Source: Planctomycetaceae bacterium
Lineage (GTDB): Bacteria > Planctomycetota > Planctomycetia > Pirellulales > Pirellulaceae
NCBI GenBank assembly: GCA_027487485.1
Contig: JAIYDN010000010.1
Coordinates: 62,001 to 126,000, forward strand
Direction: 5' to 3'
DNA length: 64,000 nt
Part shown: in pieces, positions 42,561 through 51,130 of the stretch
Layout: each line of letters opens with the position of its first letter
Numbering within the stretch: the first letter of the stretch is position 1
The notes under the pieces: generated by a model
Told to the model about the DNA's origin: nothing
Seen by the model: the letters and a program-made list of their open reading frames with translations, nothing else
The model's database searches: none
Made by a program: the position numbers and the translations under genes

Positions 42561-44429
42561 ATGGAAACTTCAATACCGCCAATTTTGAACTCAGCCAACT
42601 CCGACGCTGACTTTGTCGTGTCAGCACGCCCCACGCCCGTGCCCCCACCGCAAATAGGTCACCAAAGCGCAGAAAGAAGCCTACCGATAACTCGTCGAGA
42701 GCGTTTTCTGCGAAGATCGCTTTCGATTATTGCAGTCCTCGGTGTGCTGGGCGGATTGCTTTGGGCAACTTCACCTCGTGCCCGTCTCTCCAAACCGACC
42801 GAGGAGATCTCCTCTGACGTTCCAGAATCGGTACAAGCCACGGCATCCCGGATCGATGCCGCCATGCTCGCCGAAATCGAACGCCAGGAACTGGCCGTCG
42901 CTCCGCCAGCAGATTGGCTGACCGTTGCACGACGCATCAGCCTTGCACTTGTTGGAAATGGACTGTCCCTGGAAGAGATCCGAGTGGTGGAGCAGCTGCC
43001 TGAATCCCAACGAATTGCATGGTGGACGGAGTACCTTTTAGAGGATCGCCGGTCAGCGGATTACCTTGCGGAACGCTGGACGCGAGCAACCGTCGGAACC
43101 AACAACGGCCCCTTCCTTGTCTTTCGGAGACGCATGTATGTCGAATGGTTAGCCGACCAATTCCAAAAGAACACACCTTTCGACCAAGTGGTTCGCGAAA
43201 TCTTGTCCTCAAAAGGCTCCTGGACCGATTCGCCCGAAGTGAACTTTTTGACGGCGACACTGGATGAATCGGATAAGGGCCGCCCAGACGCCATCCGTCT
43301 GGCAGGCCGAACGACTCGCGCCTTCTTAGCTCAACGCATCGATTGTCTCCAATGCCACCAAGACTATTTAGGCAAAGTCAACTTTACTGACGAAATTGCT
43401 GGTGCAACGCCGACTGACGACGCAGATTCCACGTCGCGAACGGGCGAACAGGCGGACTTCCATCAACTGGCCGCTTTCTTTTCCAGCGCCAAAATGGACA
43501 ACCCTTTCGTGGGAATCAAAAACTCGGATGTCGATTACAAGATCAAGTACCTGAACGCGGACGAGGAATCCGAGGTAGCACCAACAGTCCCTTACCGCCG
43601 AGATCTATTGCCCGAAACGGGGGAAACGCGCGAACGATTAGCCGCCTGGATCACTCATCCTGAGAACAAAGCGTTCGCTCGGGCGACCGTGAATCGAACT
43701 TGGGCTCTTTTGTTTGGAAAGCCTTTAGTAGAACCCATCGATAGCATTCCTTTGTCAGGCCCCTTTCCAGCCGGCCTTGAAGTCTTGGCTGAGCAGTTCG
43801 TGAAAAGCGGCTTCGACATGAAGCAGTTGATCAAAACAATCGTTTGCACCGAAGCGTTTCAACGCGATTCGCGAATTCCCGAAAGCTACGAAACGAAAGC
43901 ATCTTCGGACTCAGAACTGTCCGAGCTGGAAGTAGAAGAAAAGCATGAACTTGCTTGGGCCGTGTTTCCGCTGACTCAATTGCGCCCTGAACAAGTTGCC
44001 GCATCGATCCATCAATCCGCTCGAATCAAAGCTATCGATAACAATAGCTCCATTATCGCTAAGCTGGAATTGTTTGGCGGAGTGAACGATTTCACCAAAG
44101 CTTACGGCGATCGCGGCGACGAAGAATTCACTCCGCAAACCGTCACCATCCCCCAACGACTTTTAGTGATGAACGGCTCTTACGTTTCAGAACACGTCGA
44201 CAACAATCCAATCGCAAATGCATCTTCCCGGATCGCAATGCTGGCTGGTAACGACAAACTTGCGATCGAGACCGCATATCTGTCGGTCCTGAATCGAAAA
44301 CCATCGGGCGCGGAACTGACTGCGTTTTGCGACCGATTGCATGACACGCGTGGCGACGCTCGCTCCAAAGCCGTCGGCAGTTTGTTCTGGACGCTTATCA
44401 ATAGCACGGAGTTCCAATGGAATCACTAA
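42561..44429 (+). CDS. DUF1549/DUF1553 protein with N-terminal membrane anchor
   Basis: A 622-aa short form of the planctomycete DUF1549/DUF1553 family. Instead of a cleavable signal it has a basic segment and one membrane helix (SIIAVLGVLGGLLWATS, about 53-70). DUF1549 follows (about 95-280), with the candidate haem motif DCLQCHQDYLG (CxxCH). DUF1553 (about 350-615) has ARATVNRTWALLFGKPLVEP and the C-terminal NSTEFQWNH. The N-terminal PSCyt1 region found in the protein at 6689-9268 is absent. It starts 6 nt after the J-like gene and overlaps the DUF1501 gene by 13 nt. Biochemical role of the family is not established. Confidence 0.92.
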   Translation: METSIPPILNSANSDADFVVSARPTPVPPPQIGHQSAERSLPITRRERFLRRSLSIIAVLGVLGGLLWATSPRARLSKPTEEISSDVPESVQATASRIDAAMLAEIERQELAVAPPADWLTVARRISLALVGNGLSLEEIRVVEQLPESQRIAWWTEYLLEDRRSADYLAERWTRATVGTNNGPFLVFRRRMYVEWLADQFQKNTPFDQVVREILSSKGSWTDSPEVNFLTATLDESDKGRPDAIRLAGRTTRAFLAQRIDCLQCHQDYLGKVNFTDEIAGATPTDDADSTSRTGEQADFHQLAAFFSSAKMDNPFVGIKNSDVDYKIKYLNADEESEVAPTVPYRRDLLPETGETRERLAAWITHPENKAFARATVNRTWALLFGKPLVEPIDSIPLSGPFPAGLEVLAEQFVKSGFDMKQLIKTIVCTEAFQRDSRIPESYETKASSDSELSELEVEEKHELAWAVFPLTQLRPEQVAASIHQSARIKAIDNNSSIIAKLELFGGVNDFTKAYGDRGDEEFTPQTVTIPQRLLVMNGSYVSEHVDNNPIANASSRIAMLAGNDKLAIETAYLSVLNRKPSGAELTAFCDRLHDTRGDARSKAVGSLFWTLINSTEFQWNH

Positions 44430-45760
44430 ATGAACGCGAGTATGGATGCCAATCGTTGGTCGATTTCCGACGCCGGCAGTTCCTAAGATCAACGGCCATC
44501 TCAACCGTTGGCTTGGCGAGCGCAGGATCGCTGACGCACTTTGCGGAACGTCTCGCGCGTGCCTCCGAATCCAAGCAAGCGAACAAATTGCTTGCCAAAA
44601 ATCTTATCATCCTGTGGATGCAAGGTGGGCCGAGCCAACTGGAGACGTTTGACCCTCATGCTGGCACCAAAATCGGCGGCGAGGTCAAAGCCATTTCAAC
44701 GTCGCTAGCCGACATCCAGTTCGCGCACACCATGCCGAAAACCGCGGAATTAATGCATCAAGCAACCCTGGTGCGTTCTATGATTTCCCGCGAGGGTGAT
44801 CATGAACGCGCAACTTACAATATGAAAACCGGTTGGCGGCCTGATCCTACTCTGATCCATCCCGCCATCGGTTCCGTTGTTTGCCATAACACCTCGGACA
44901 ACCTGGAGATCCCTCGGCATGTGTCTATCCTTAGCGGCGAATGGCCTGCACGAGGGGGTTACCTTGGCAGCGAATTGGACGCCTTCAAAATCGATGACCC
45001 GAAAAACCCATTGCCCAATTTGATCTCGTACACTGCACCCGAAGTCCTGGAAAAGCGGCTTGCAGACTTGCAAAACGTGGTGGAAAAAGAATTTCGCCGA
45101 GGTCGCATTCGTAACCTCGATAAAGAAAAGACGATGCACGAATCGTCAACCGGTCGCGCCAGGACGATGATGTCGAGCGAACAGATCAAAGCCTTCGATA
45201 TCGGCTCCGAGGCAAAGAATGTTCTCGATTCGTTCGGAGATACTCCGTTCGGTCGCGGGTGTTTAGCGGCAGTACGATTGATCGAACAGGGAGTCCGCTG
45301 TGTGGAAGTCGAGTTATCAGGCTGGGATTCTCATGTGGAGAACCATGCATTGCAATCAGGTCGCTGCAACATTTTGGATTCCGGTCTCCATGCATTGATA
45401 ACTCAATTGCAGGAAAGAGGATTATTCGAAGACACGGTAGTGATGTGCGGCGGAGAATTCGGACGCACGCCTCAAATCAATGTCGCTGGCGGACGCGATC
45501 ATTGGCCAACTGGCTTTAGCACGTTCCTGGCTGGCGGCCCGATGCGGCGTGGCTATGTTCACGGCAAGACAACGAGCGAGCTAATGCAACGCGAAAAAGA
45601 CCCCTTGAGCGGTGTCGAAAATGCAGTACGAATCGAAGACTTGCACGCAACCCTTTTGCACTCGTTCGGTCTCGATTTTACCCAAGAATTACAGACCCCG
45701 ATCGGTCGACCACTTGCAATCAGCCAAGGAAACATCATAAAAGATCTGCTCCAAGCTTAA
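44417..45760 (+). CDS. DUF1501 protein with Tat signal
   Basis: A 447-aa DUF1501 protein, the usual partner of DUF1549/DUF1553 proteins in planctomycetes. It opens with a twin-arginine signal (FRRRQFLRSTAISTVGLASAG), so it is exported folded. The fold is related to sulfatases/alkaline phosphatases; visible conserved segments are LIILWMQGGPSQLETFDPH, the IGSVVCHN stretch, VMCGGEFGRTPQ and RDHWPTGFSTFLAGG. Metal ligands probably include the Asp and His residues in those motifs. It starts inside the upstream gene (13-nt overlap), so the pair is translationally coupled. Substrate unknown. Confidence 0.93.
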   Translation: MESLNEREYGCQSLVDFRRRQFLRSTAISTVGLASAGSLTHFAERLARASESKQANKLLAKNLIILWMQGGPSQLETFDPHAGTKIGGEVKAISTSLADIQFAHTMPKTAELMHQATLVRSMISREGDHERATYNMKTGWRPDPTLIHPAIGSVVCHNTSDNLEIPRHVSILSGEWPARGGYLGSELDAFKIDDPKNPLPNLISYTAPEVLEKRLADLQNVVEKEFRRGRIRNLDKEKTMHESSTGRARTMMSSEQIKAFDIGSEAKNVLDSFGDTPFGRGCLAAVRLIEQGVRCVEVELSGWDSHVENHALQSGRCNILDSGLHALITQLQERGLFEDTVVMCGGEFGRTPQINVAGGRDHWPTGFSTFLAGGPMRRGYVHGKTTSELMQREKDPLSGVENAVRIEDLHATLLHSFGLDFTQELQTPIGRPLAISQGNIIKDLLQA

Positions 45761-45779
45761 CCCCTGATCAGATCGAAGG

Positions 45780-46766
45780 ATGTCTCAAGTGCACGCTACT
45801 CCTAGTTCCAGCAATCTCAGTTCCTGCACGCCCAGTTCCACCTTAACCAACCGCCGCGAGTTTGTTCGTCGAACCGCGATGATGTCCGCCTTCGCAGCTG
45901 GAACGTGTGTGGTCCCATCGGCGGTGCTTGGATTGGACTCCCAGCTTGGACTGGATTCCCGAAAGAAAGTAAGTCCTGGAAGACTTCGATTGAGCTTATC
46001 CGCATATTCGCTGCGCAGCTTACTCACGAAGCCTAGCGACGGCATGGATCTGTTCCAGTTGGTAGACTACTGCCACGCCCATGATGTCGCGGGAGTCGAA
46101 TTGACTAGCTACTACTTCCCCAAGGAAGTAACCACCGAATACCTCGCCGAGCTAAAGTACCATTGCCATCGTCGTGGTGTTTCCATTTCGGGCGGTGCCA
46201 TCGCTAACGATTTTTGCCAACGCGATCCAGCCAAGATCGAACGGGACATCGAGCATGCTATCCGATGGATCGACCATTACTCATTTCTTGGTGCTCCGGT
46301 CATCCGAATTTTCGCGGGGACACAACCCAGCGAGGACTCATGGGATGCAACCATCCAACGTTGCATGGCTGCATGCAATAAGCTTGGACTGTACGCAGAA
46401 TCCAAAGGAATGCTGCTGGGGCTGGAGAACCATGGTGGTGTTACCGCCAAGGCAGAAGGCCTGCTTCAAATTCTCGGTGGCATCCAATCGAAGAGTGTTG
46501 GGATTAATTTTGATTCAGGCAATTTTCGCTCAACTCCCGATCCGTATCAGGAACTGGAGCAGATTGCACCGTATGCAGTCAACGCACAATTGAAGGTGGA
46601 AATGTTTCCGAATGGGAAACGAGAAGAAGCCGACATCGGCCGCATTTTATCCATCTTGCGCACTGCAAATTACAGCGGTTGGATCGCTTTGGAGTACGAG
46701 GCGGAAGAACCTCCGTTGACCGCTATCCCCAAGTGGTTAGAAGCAATCAAAAAACTGATTGGCTAA
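45780..46766 (+). CDS. Tat-exported TIM-barrel sugar isomerase/epimerase-like protein
   Basis: A 328-aa AP-endonuclease-2/xylose-isomerase-like TIM barrel. The N terminus has a Tat motif (NRREFVRRTAMMSAF), with the barrel starting RLRLSLSAYSLRS. Typical strands are GVELTSYYFP, VIRIFAGTQ, GLENHGG with the metal-ligand Glu, and INFDSGNF. These proteins isomerise or epimerise sugars or sugar-like compounds with a divalent metal. It is the fifth gene of the operon beginning at 40487, 19 nt after DUF1501. This suggests carbohydrate processing outside the cytoplasm, which is inference. Confidence 0.9.
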   Translation: MSQVHATPSSSNLSSCTPSSTLTNRREFVRRTAMMSAFAAGTCVVPSAVLGLDSQLGLDSRKKVSPGRLRLSLSAYSLRSLLTKPSDGMDLFQLVDYCHAHDVAGVELTSYYFPKEVTTEYLAELKYHCHRRGVSISGGAIANDFCQRDPAKIERDIEHAIRWIDHYSFLGAPVIRIFAGTQPSEDSWDATIQRCMAACNKLGLYAESKGMLLGLENHGGVTAKAEGLLQILGGIQSKSVGINFDSGNFRSTPDPYQELEQIAPYAVNAQLKVEMFPNGKREEADIGRILSILRTANYSGWIALEYEAEEPPLTAIPKWLEAIKKLIG

Positions 46767-46804
46767 TTGCTTTGTGACAATTGATCTGTCCTAACTTCTC
46801 AGCG

Positions 46805-47632
46805 TTAACTCTCGACGCCAATAAATTGGAACTCGACGGGGTGGAACCCTTGCCCCAATGGGCGTCCGCCCTTGATCGCTTTCCAGACGTCTCCGACGGC
46901 GTTATTCGCAGCGGACTTCACGTGCTCACCTCTGGCAAGACGGCCCGTGATTGCGGCCGATAAGACACACCCCGACCCGTGCGTATTCCGAGTCTTTAGC
47001 CAGGGCAAGGAAATGGCTGTGTTTTGGTCTCCATCACCGAAAATGTTCAGCGACACACCATCGACTTTACCAAGTTTCAACAAGACAAACTTCGCACCCA
47101 TCACATGCATATCGTGGATGGCTTTCGCGACGTTATCTTCGTTGTCTAAAGTTAGGCCCGTCAGTCTTTCCGCTTCATGCCGATTGGGGGTCAACATATA
47201 AGCATTGGGGATCAGTTTCGTTCGGATCAATTCAATGGCATCCTCCTCGATCAGCTTATCGCCATGTTTGCTGATCATGACAGGATCTACCACGATGGGA
47301 ATAGAAAGTTCCTTCGCACGATCGGCCACGGCATCGACCATCTCCGCGTTTCCTAAAGCGCCTGTTTTCGCAACGACAGTCTCCATGTCCGATACCACTG
47401 CATCGATCTGTTCGAGCACGAACCGAGGGTCCAGAACCTGAACTTTTGAGACTCGTAACGTATTCTGAACAGTCAGAAGCGTTATCGCGCTTGTTCCGAA
47501 CACTCCCAGCTGCTGGAATGTTTTCAAGTCAGCCTGAATCCCAGCGCCACCCGACGGATCCGAGCCTCCGATTGTCAGAGCAATTGCTTTGGGATAAATC
47601 GTGAGTTCAAGCTTGTTCGATTTTTTTGCCAT
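46805..47632 (-). CDS. thiD: Hydroxymethylpyrimidine/phosphomethylpyrimidine kinase
   Basis: A 275-aa ThiD of the ribokinase-like fold, which phosphorylates HMP and HMP-P in thiamine synthesis. The sequence is clear: ALTIGGSDPSGGAGIQADLK with the substrate-binding Gln, VVDPVMISKHGDKL, LTPNRHEAERLTG and the anion-hole NTHGSGCVLSAAIT. Length is normal. No other thi gene is in the window. It is convergent with the TIM-barrel gene (38 nt gap) and lies 124 nt downstream of rtcB on the same strand. Confidence 0.95.
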   Translation of the reverse strand: MAKKSNKLELTIYPKAIALTIGGSDPSGGAGIQADLKTFQQLGVFGTSAITLLTVQNTLRVSKVQVLDPRFVLEQIDAVVSDMETVVAKTGALGNAEMVDAVADRAKELSIPIVVDPVMISKHGDKLIEEDAIELIRTKLIPNAYMLTPNRHEAERLTGLTLDNEDNVAKAIHDMHVMGAKFVLLKLGKVDGVSLNIFGDGDQNTAISLPWLKTRNTHGSGCVLSAAITGRLARGEHVKSAANNAVGDVWKAIKGGRPLGQGFHPVEFQFIGVES

Positions 47633-47756
47633 CAGGATCAGAAGGTTTAAGGGGCAAGGAGAAAGGCGTAAGCCAGGATTTATACAGACTTACACCTTCA
47701 CTCGCTACCCATCCCTACTCAACCCACCCAAGGTCACCACCCTCGGCGCACTTTGC

Positions 47757-49256
47757 TTAATCTGCTCCGCTTCCGCCTTCTTTGATAACGAAACGAGCTT
47801 GAAGCTTGGCGACTTCTTGGGCTAAGCCCGCTTGCTCGACGCTTTGCAGTACGTCCGCAAAGTTCTTGTAAGCGTCAGGAGCTTCGTCGACCGGGTAATG
47901 CCTCGAATTGCTTAACACATCGAAATCATCCAGGGATTTCTGAACAGCGGCAGCATTGAGCTTCTTCTTGGCTTCCGTTCGGCTCATGCATCGACCAGCA
48001 CCGTGGTTGATGCTAAATGCGGTACGCGAAGCCCCCGGAAGGGCAACCATGATAGACGATCCATCGCGAGGATTTCCAGGCAGCAAAATCGGATGCCCCG
48101 TATCCTCGAAAGGGGTTCCAACCAAGTTGGCATGCCCGCTCGGCAGGGCTCGAGTTGCTCCTTTTCGGTGAACCCAAACATGCTGCCCATCCAGTTCTTC
48201 ACGATTCGCTATATTGTGACTGATCAAGTACACCAATTCACCTCGGGCTCCTGGCAAGACCTTCTGAAAAGCTTGCAGGACGATCGAATTGATAAGCAAA
48301 TGATTGACGGTCGCGAAGTTCGCACCCAACGACATGTCGGTCAGATACTCAGCTGCTTCCGGAGAACCATATTCGGCATAGACCAATTGAGCGTCGCCAT
48401 TGGGATACGCCAAACCTTTCTTCTTGAAGGCGGTTTTCAGTTGATAAAACTGGTTGGTTGCTAAGGCATAACCGAGTCCTCGCGATCCACAATGCGATAA
48501 AAATCCAACGCACCCATCGCGCAATCCAAAGCTCGCTGCGGTCTTTCGTCCAGTCTCGGAATCCACGACCCGCACCACCTCGCATTCGCCAAAATGGTTT
48601 CCGCCACCGTACGAACCTAGTTGACGGCATTTGCCTTGGAAGTCGGTAATGACTTTCTCTCGAATCAACTTTTCCATGCGGATAGCCAAGGAATCTTGAG
48701 CGTCATTCAGGACGGAATGCTTCGCGGTTTCGCAGCGGTCCAACCAAGCCTGTGGGATCCCAAAGTGCTTCACGACTTTCTTCGAGCCACCGTGTACTGC
48801 CGCGTCAAACCCCGACTCCTCCGTGACCCCTTGATCTCGAGCTGGCTTTCGACCATTGGCAAGTCGCGACTCGATCTCGCGAATCAGTTGACGGCGCACT
48901 CGCGGGTCGACGATTTCATCCTCTGGAACATCGGTTTGCAGCAGGCTCATCGAACACTTGATATCGACGCCAACGGGGCTAGGGTAAATATGAGTCGGCG
49001 AGACCAAGACGCTGCCGATGGGAACTCCGTAGCCCCAATGCGCATCCGGATTCAGCACGAAACGACTTACGCCCGGTGACCGAGCTGCCGCCATCGCTTG
49101 GTAGATACAACTATCGCCAAAGGAGCCACGAATGGACTCGTTCCCAATCACTTCGATCGGGCAGTGGTCTGGACCAAGATCAATCTGACCAGTGGCCTCG
49201 CCCGTAATCGAGATGTTCGGCGATGATGGTGAAGAGACATCGAGTAGGTTCGACAT
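47757..49256 (-). CDS. rtcB: RNA-splicing ligase RtcB
   Basis: A 499-aa RtcB, the Mn-dependent, GTP-using ligase that joins 2',3'-cyclic-phosphate (or 3'-phosphate) and 5'-OH RNA ends. Intact signatures include VGVDIKCSMS, GSYGGGNHFGECE, HCGSRGLGY, HNIANRE, and the guanylation-site region INHGAGRCMSRTEA. The ATG at 49256 is fixed by its TAATG overlap with the stop of the RbfA-like gene upstream; the longer frame to 49310 would run through that gene. No RtcA cyclase, RtcR or archease gene is adjacent, so the substrates (RNA repair or tRNA) cannot be inferred. Confidence 0.96.
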   Translation of the reverse strand: MSNLLDVSSPSSPNISITGEATGQIDLGPDHCPIEVIGNESIRGSFGDSCIYQAMAAARSPGVSRFVLNPDAHWGYGVPIGSVLVSPTHIYPSPVGVDIKCSMSLLQTDVPEDEIVDPRVRRQLIREIESRLANGRKPARDQGVTEESGFDAAVHGGSKKVVKHFGIPQAWLDRCETAKHSVLNDAQDSLAIRMEKLIREKVITDFQGKCRQLGSYGGGNHFGECEVVRVVDSETGRKTAASFGLRDGCVGFLSHCGSRGLGYALATNQFYQLKTAFKKKGLAYPNGDAQLVYAEYGSPEAAEYLTDMSLGANFATVNHLLINSIVLQAFQKVLPGARGELVYLISHNIANREELDGQHVWVHRKGATRALPSGHANLVGTPFEDTGHPILLPGNPRDGSSIMVALPGASRTAFSINHGAGRCMSRTEAKKKLNAAAVQKSLDDFDVLSNSRHYPVDEAPDAYKNFADVLQSVEQAGLAQEVAKLQARFVIKEGGSGAD

Positions 49257-49603
49257 TATGGATTTCCTTCCGTTGAAACCTCGTTCGTTAAGCTCTTGGG
49301 TCGAACACAAAACGTTAGGCTAGGGGTTTTTCTTCGTTGAATACTATGCGCGACAATGGCACGAAGCACGTGAGCTCGCAATGCCATTTTACGTTCGATG
49401 GAAGCTGCTTGCTCCCAGGTTATTGTTTCCAAGGTTTCCAAAACCACCAGTAAGTTGGAGGTGTTGGGGGCTGGTAAAACTGCGGAAACGGTTACTGCTT
49501 CGTGGCTATCAAGCGATTCGTTAATTTCATATTCCAGCGCCCAACGGACTTGGCTGCAAAGCTGGAGCGATTTTCGGTCGCTGTTTTGTTTCCTGTGCTT
49601 CAT
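49256..49603 (-). CDS. RbfA-like ribosome-binding factor
   Basis: A 115-aa protein that looks like ribosome-binding factor A, a KH-fold protein that helps 16S rRNA 5'-end maturation on the 30S subunit. The segments LQLCSQVRWALEYEIN, VTVSAVLPAPNTSNLLVVLE and AHVLRAIVAHSIQRRKTPSLTF follow the RbfA order (N-terminal helix, central beta strand with PAP, C-terminal helix and R-K-x-P-x-L-x-F). The C-terminal TFCVRP matches the usual LxFxxD-like end only loosely. Start at 49603 (MKHRKQ). Its stop codon shares one base with the rtcB start (TAATG), so the two are translationally coupled. It is not with nusA or infB here, so it may be a second or relocated copy. Confidence 0.65.
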   Translation of the reverse strand: MKHRKQNSDRKSLQLCSQVRWALEYEINESLDSHEAVTVSAVLPAPNTSNLLVVLETLETITWEQAASIERKMALRAHVLRAIVAHSIQRRKTPSLTFCVRPKSLTNEVSTEGNP

Positions 49604-49746
49604 GCGGCTTGAGACACATCGCCCATCGCGATGGTTCGCGACCGAACGCAACCGCAAAGGAAAAGGTACCGCGCTCGCGTCGTGTCACAGCCTCTTTTTC
49701 AAGATGTCAAAAAATGCAGATCGAAAAGCAGTTCGCGAAAGAACCG

Positions 49747-49874
49747 TCCTGAAATTTTTCGACCCACATTTTTCGACAGACTCTTTCCAAGAAGAGAAAC
49801 GGAGCAGTACCGAGGCCGGACGTACTTTTCAGCGACGTCGGTTTTAGCGAGGTTCGGGCTTGCCCCGAATGTCG
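49747..49874 (+). repeat. Left copy of ~128-bp direct repeat around HNH unit
   Basis: This stretch aligns without gaps to 50752-50879 at a constant offset of 1005 bases; I count about 15 mismatches. It contains TTTTTCGACCCACATTTTTC and ends with TTCGGGCTTGCCCCGAATG. Both copies are open in the same frame, but substitutions are not concentrated in third codon positions, so a coding role is not supported. Confidence 0.85.
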
Positions 49875-49992
49875 AACACTCCTTGTTAGTTATGGCAAGA
49901 CGAAATCGTGGAATAGTCAAACTTCCCGCGACAGCCTTGACGCTGTAGAATCAGTCTGGGAAGTTTGGAAACGCACAGCATTTGGAGAAATA

Positions 49993-50214
49993 ATGGCCGC
50001 GACGATCGACGCACCACAGAAGTGGGTGGAAAACATCGCCATGCTGCGTTTGCCGGAGCAGGCCGATAGACGCCTTCAGCAGCTTATGAACCGAAACAAT
50101 GAGGGGCTGCTGACAGAGCAAGAAAGGGCGGATTTAGCGGCTTTGGCAGAGCTAAGTGAACAACTTTCGCTAGTTCGCGCAGAAGCTCTGCACCTTCTTG
50201 GTCGTAAACCGTAA
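49993..50214 (+). CDS. Small helical protein upstream of HNH nuclease
   Basis: A 73-aa, mostly helical protein (LRLPEQADRRLQQLMNRNN, then LTEQERADLAALAELSEQLS) not assigned to a family by me. The same kind of short protein with the L-T-x-x-E-x-x-x-L pattern is often found directly before HNH nuclease genes of this type in cyanobacteria and planctomycetes, so the two may act as a unit, perhaps as antitoxin/toxin or DNA-binding partner. It ends 11 nt before the HNH start. The pair is enclosed by direct repeats. Confidence 0.7.
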   Translation: MAATIDAPQKWVENIAMLRLPEQADRRLQQLMNRNNEGLLTEQERADLAALAELSEQLSLVRAEALHLLGRKP

Positions 50215-50225
50215 TTGGGCTGGAA

Positions 50226-50642
50226 GTGGCCGACGACTTTAGAGCCTTGTTAGTTGCCCGTGCAGAGAGCAGGTGCGAATACTGCAAAATGCATCAGTCA
50301 TTGCAGGGAGCGACGTTCCACATCGAGCATGTGATTCCTCGTGTGCGTGGAGGAACCAGCGAATTGAGTAATCTGGCTCTCGCGTGCCCGAGTTGCAACC
50401 TTCATAAGGCTGATCGAGTAACTTCCGATCCTGATCACGCCCCTGCTGCGATCGCCTTGTTCCAACCGAGAACAGATGTGTGGAGTGATCATTTCGAATG
50501 GGATGACTACCAGCTCGTTGCCAAATCAGATGTTGGACGATTGACCATCCAATTGTTTCGCCTGAACCACGAACGTCGTATCAAGATTCGTCAGGCGGAG
50601 CAGATGTTCGGCTTGTTTCCGCCTCAACTATCTAGCAACTGA
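50226..50642 (+). CDS. HNH endonuclease
   Basis: A 138-aa stand-alone HNH nuclease beginning with GTG at 50226; no ATG fits. The zinc knuckle and catalytic site are complete: C17-E-Y-C20, HIEHVIP with H32, E34 and H35, N49, C54-P-S-C57 and H60. The remaining 75 residues form a helical tail (TIQLFRLNHERRIKIRQAEQMF). It could be a homing-type or defence nuclease, or toxin of the preceding small gene; the sequence does not settle this. Direct repeats of ~128 bp lie 119 bp before the small gene and 109 bp after this one. Confidence 0.9.
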   Translation: MADDFRALLVARAESRCEYCKMHQSLQGATFHIEHVIPRVRGGTSELSNLALACPSCNLHKADRVTSDPDHAPAAIALFQPRTDVWSDHFEWDDYQLVAKSDVGRLTIQLFRLNHERRIKIRQAEQMFGLFPPQLSSN

Positions 50643-50710
50643 TTTTTTCGAGAACAGTACAAGAAAGGCGCCACCCAACAAGCTGGTCCATTGATTTCGG
50701 AATGCTAACG

Positions 50711-50879
50711 GTCGAAAAATGTGGGGCGAAAAATAGTTGGCCGAAGTCAGTTCCTGAAGTTTTTCGACCCACATTTTTCGACAGACTCTTTTCAAGAAAA
50801 GAAAAGGATCTGAATCGAGGTCGGACGTACTTTGCAGCTACGTCAGTTGCAGCGACGTTCGGGCTTGCCCCGAATGTCG
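50711..50879 (+). repeat. Right copy of the direct repeat, with inverted repeat
   Basis: Bases 50752-50879 match the left copy at 49747-49874. In addition GTCGAAAAATGTGGG (50711-50725) is the exact reverse complement of CCCACATTTTTCGAC at 50768-50782, so the right copy can form a hairpin with a 42-nt loop. The left copy keeps only a degraded version of that arm. The rest of 50643-51130 shows no gene. Confidence 0.8.
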
Positions 50880-50929
50880 CAATAGGTTTGGTGGGCTAAA
50901 TTGTCAGTGCTAACCGACTGAGCTGTTTT

Positions 50930-50958
50930 GCGTTCGTGGGCCTTCGGCCCACGAACGC
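50930..50958. repeat. Compact 13-bp hairpin
   Basis: GCGTTCGTGGGCC (50930-50942) and GGCCCACGAACGC (50946-50958) form a perfect 13-bp stem with a TTC loop. No T tract follows, so an intergenic palindrome of the REP type is more likely than a terminator. It lies 51 nt beyond the right direct repeat. Confidence 0.75.
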
Positions 50959-51130
50959 GGTCTAAAAAGGGGGGAATTCGCGTGTTAGCGCACCAAACCT
51001 ATTGCGAAGGAGGGCGCGAGGCCCACCTTCGCGATGTGATTAGTTGGTTCTTGGGCACTCAAGCTACGGCACCCGTTGCGTACTACTCTGACTCAACAAC
51101 AAAAGTGGATCATCCACCAATGTGGCTAAA

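Noticed and set aside
49398-49847. Plus-strand 149-residue frame opposite the RbfA-like gene
   Set aside because: The minus-strand frame has the RbfA-like pattern and TAATG coupling to rtcB; the plus frame has no recognised features.
49631-49948. Possible small protein family encoded by both flanking repeats of the HNH unit
   Set aside because: The shared frame is open, but mismatches between copies are spread over all codon positions, there is no start signal, and the repeat is better explained as DNA.
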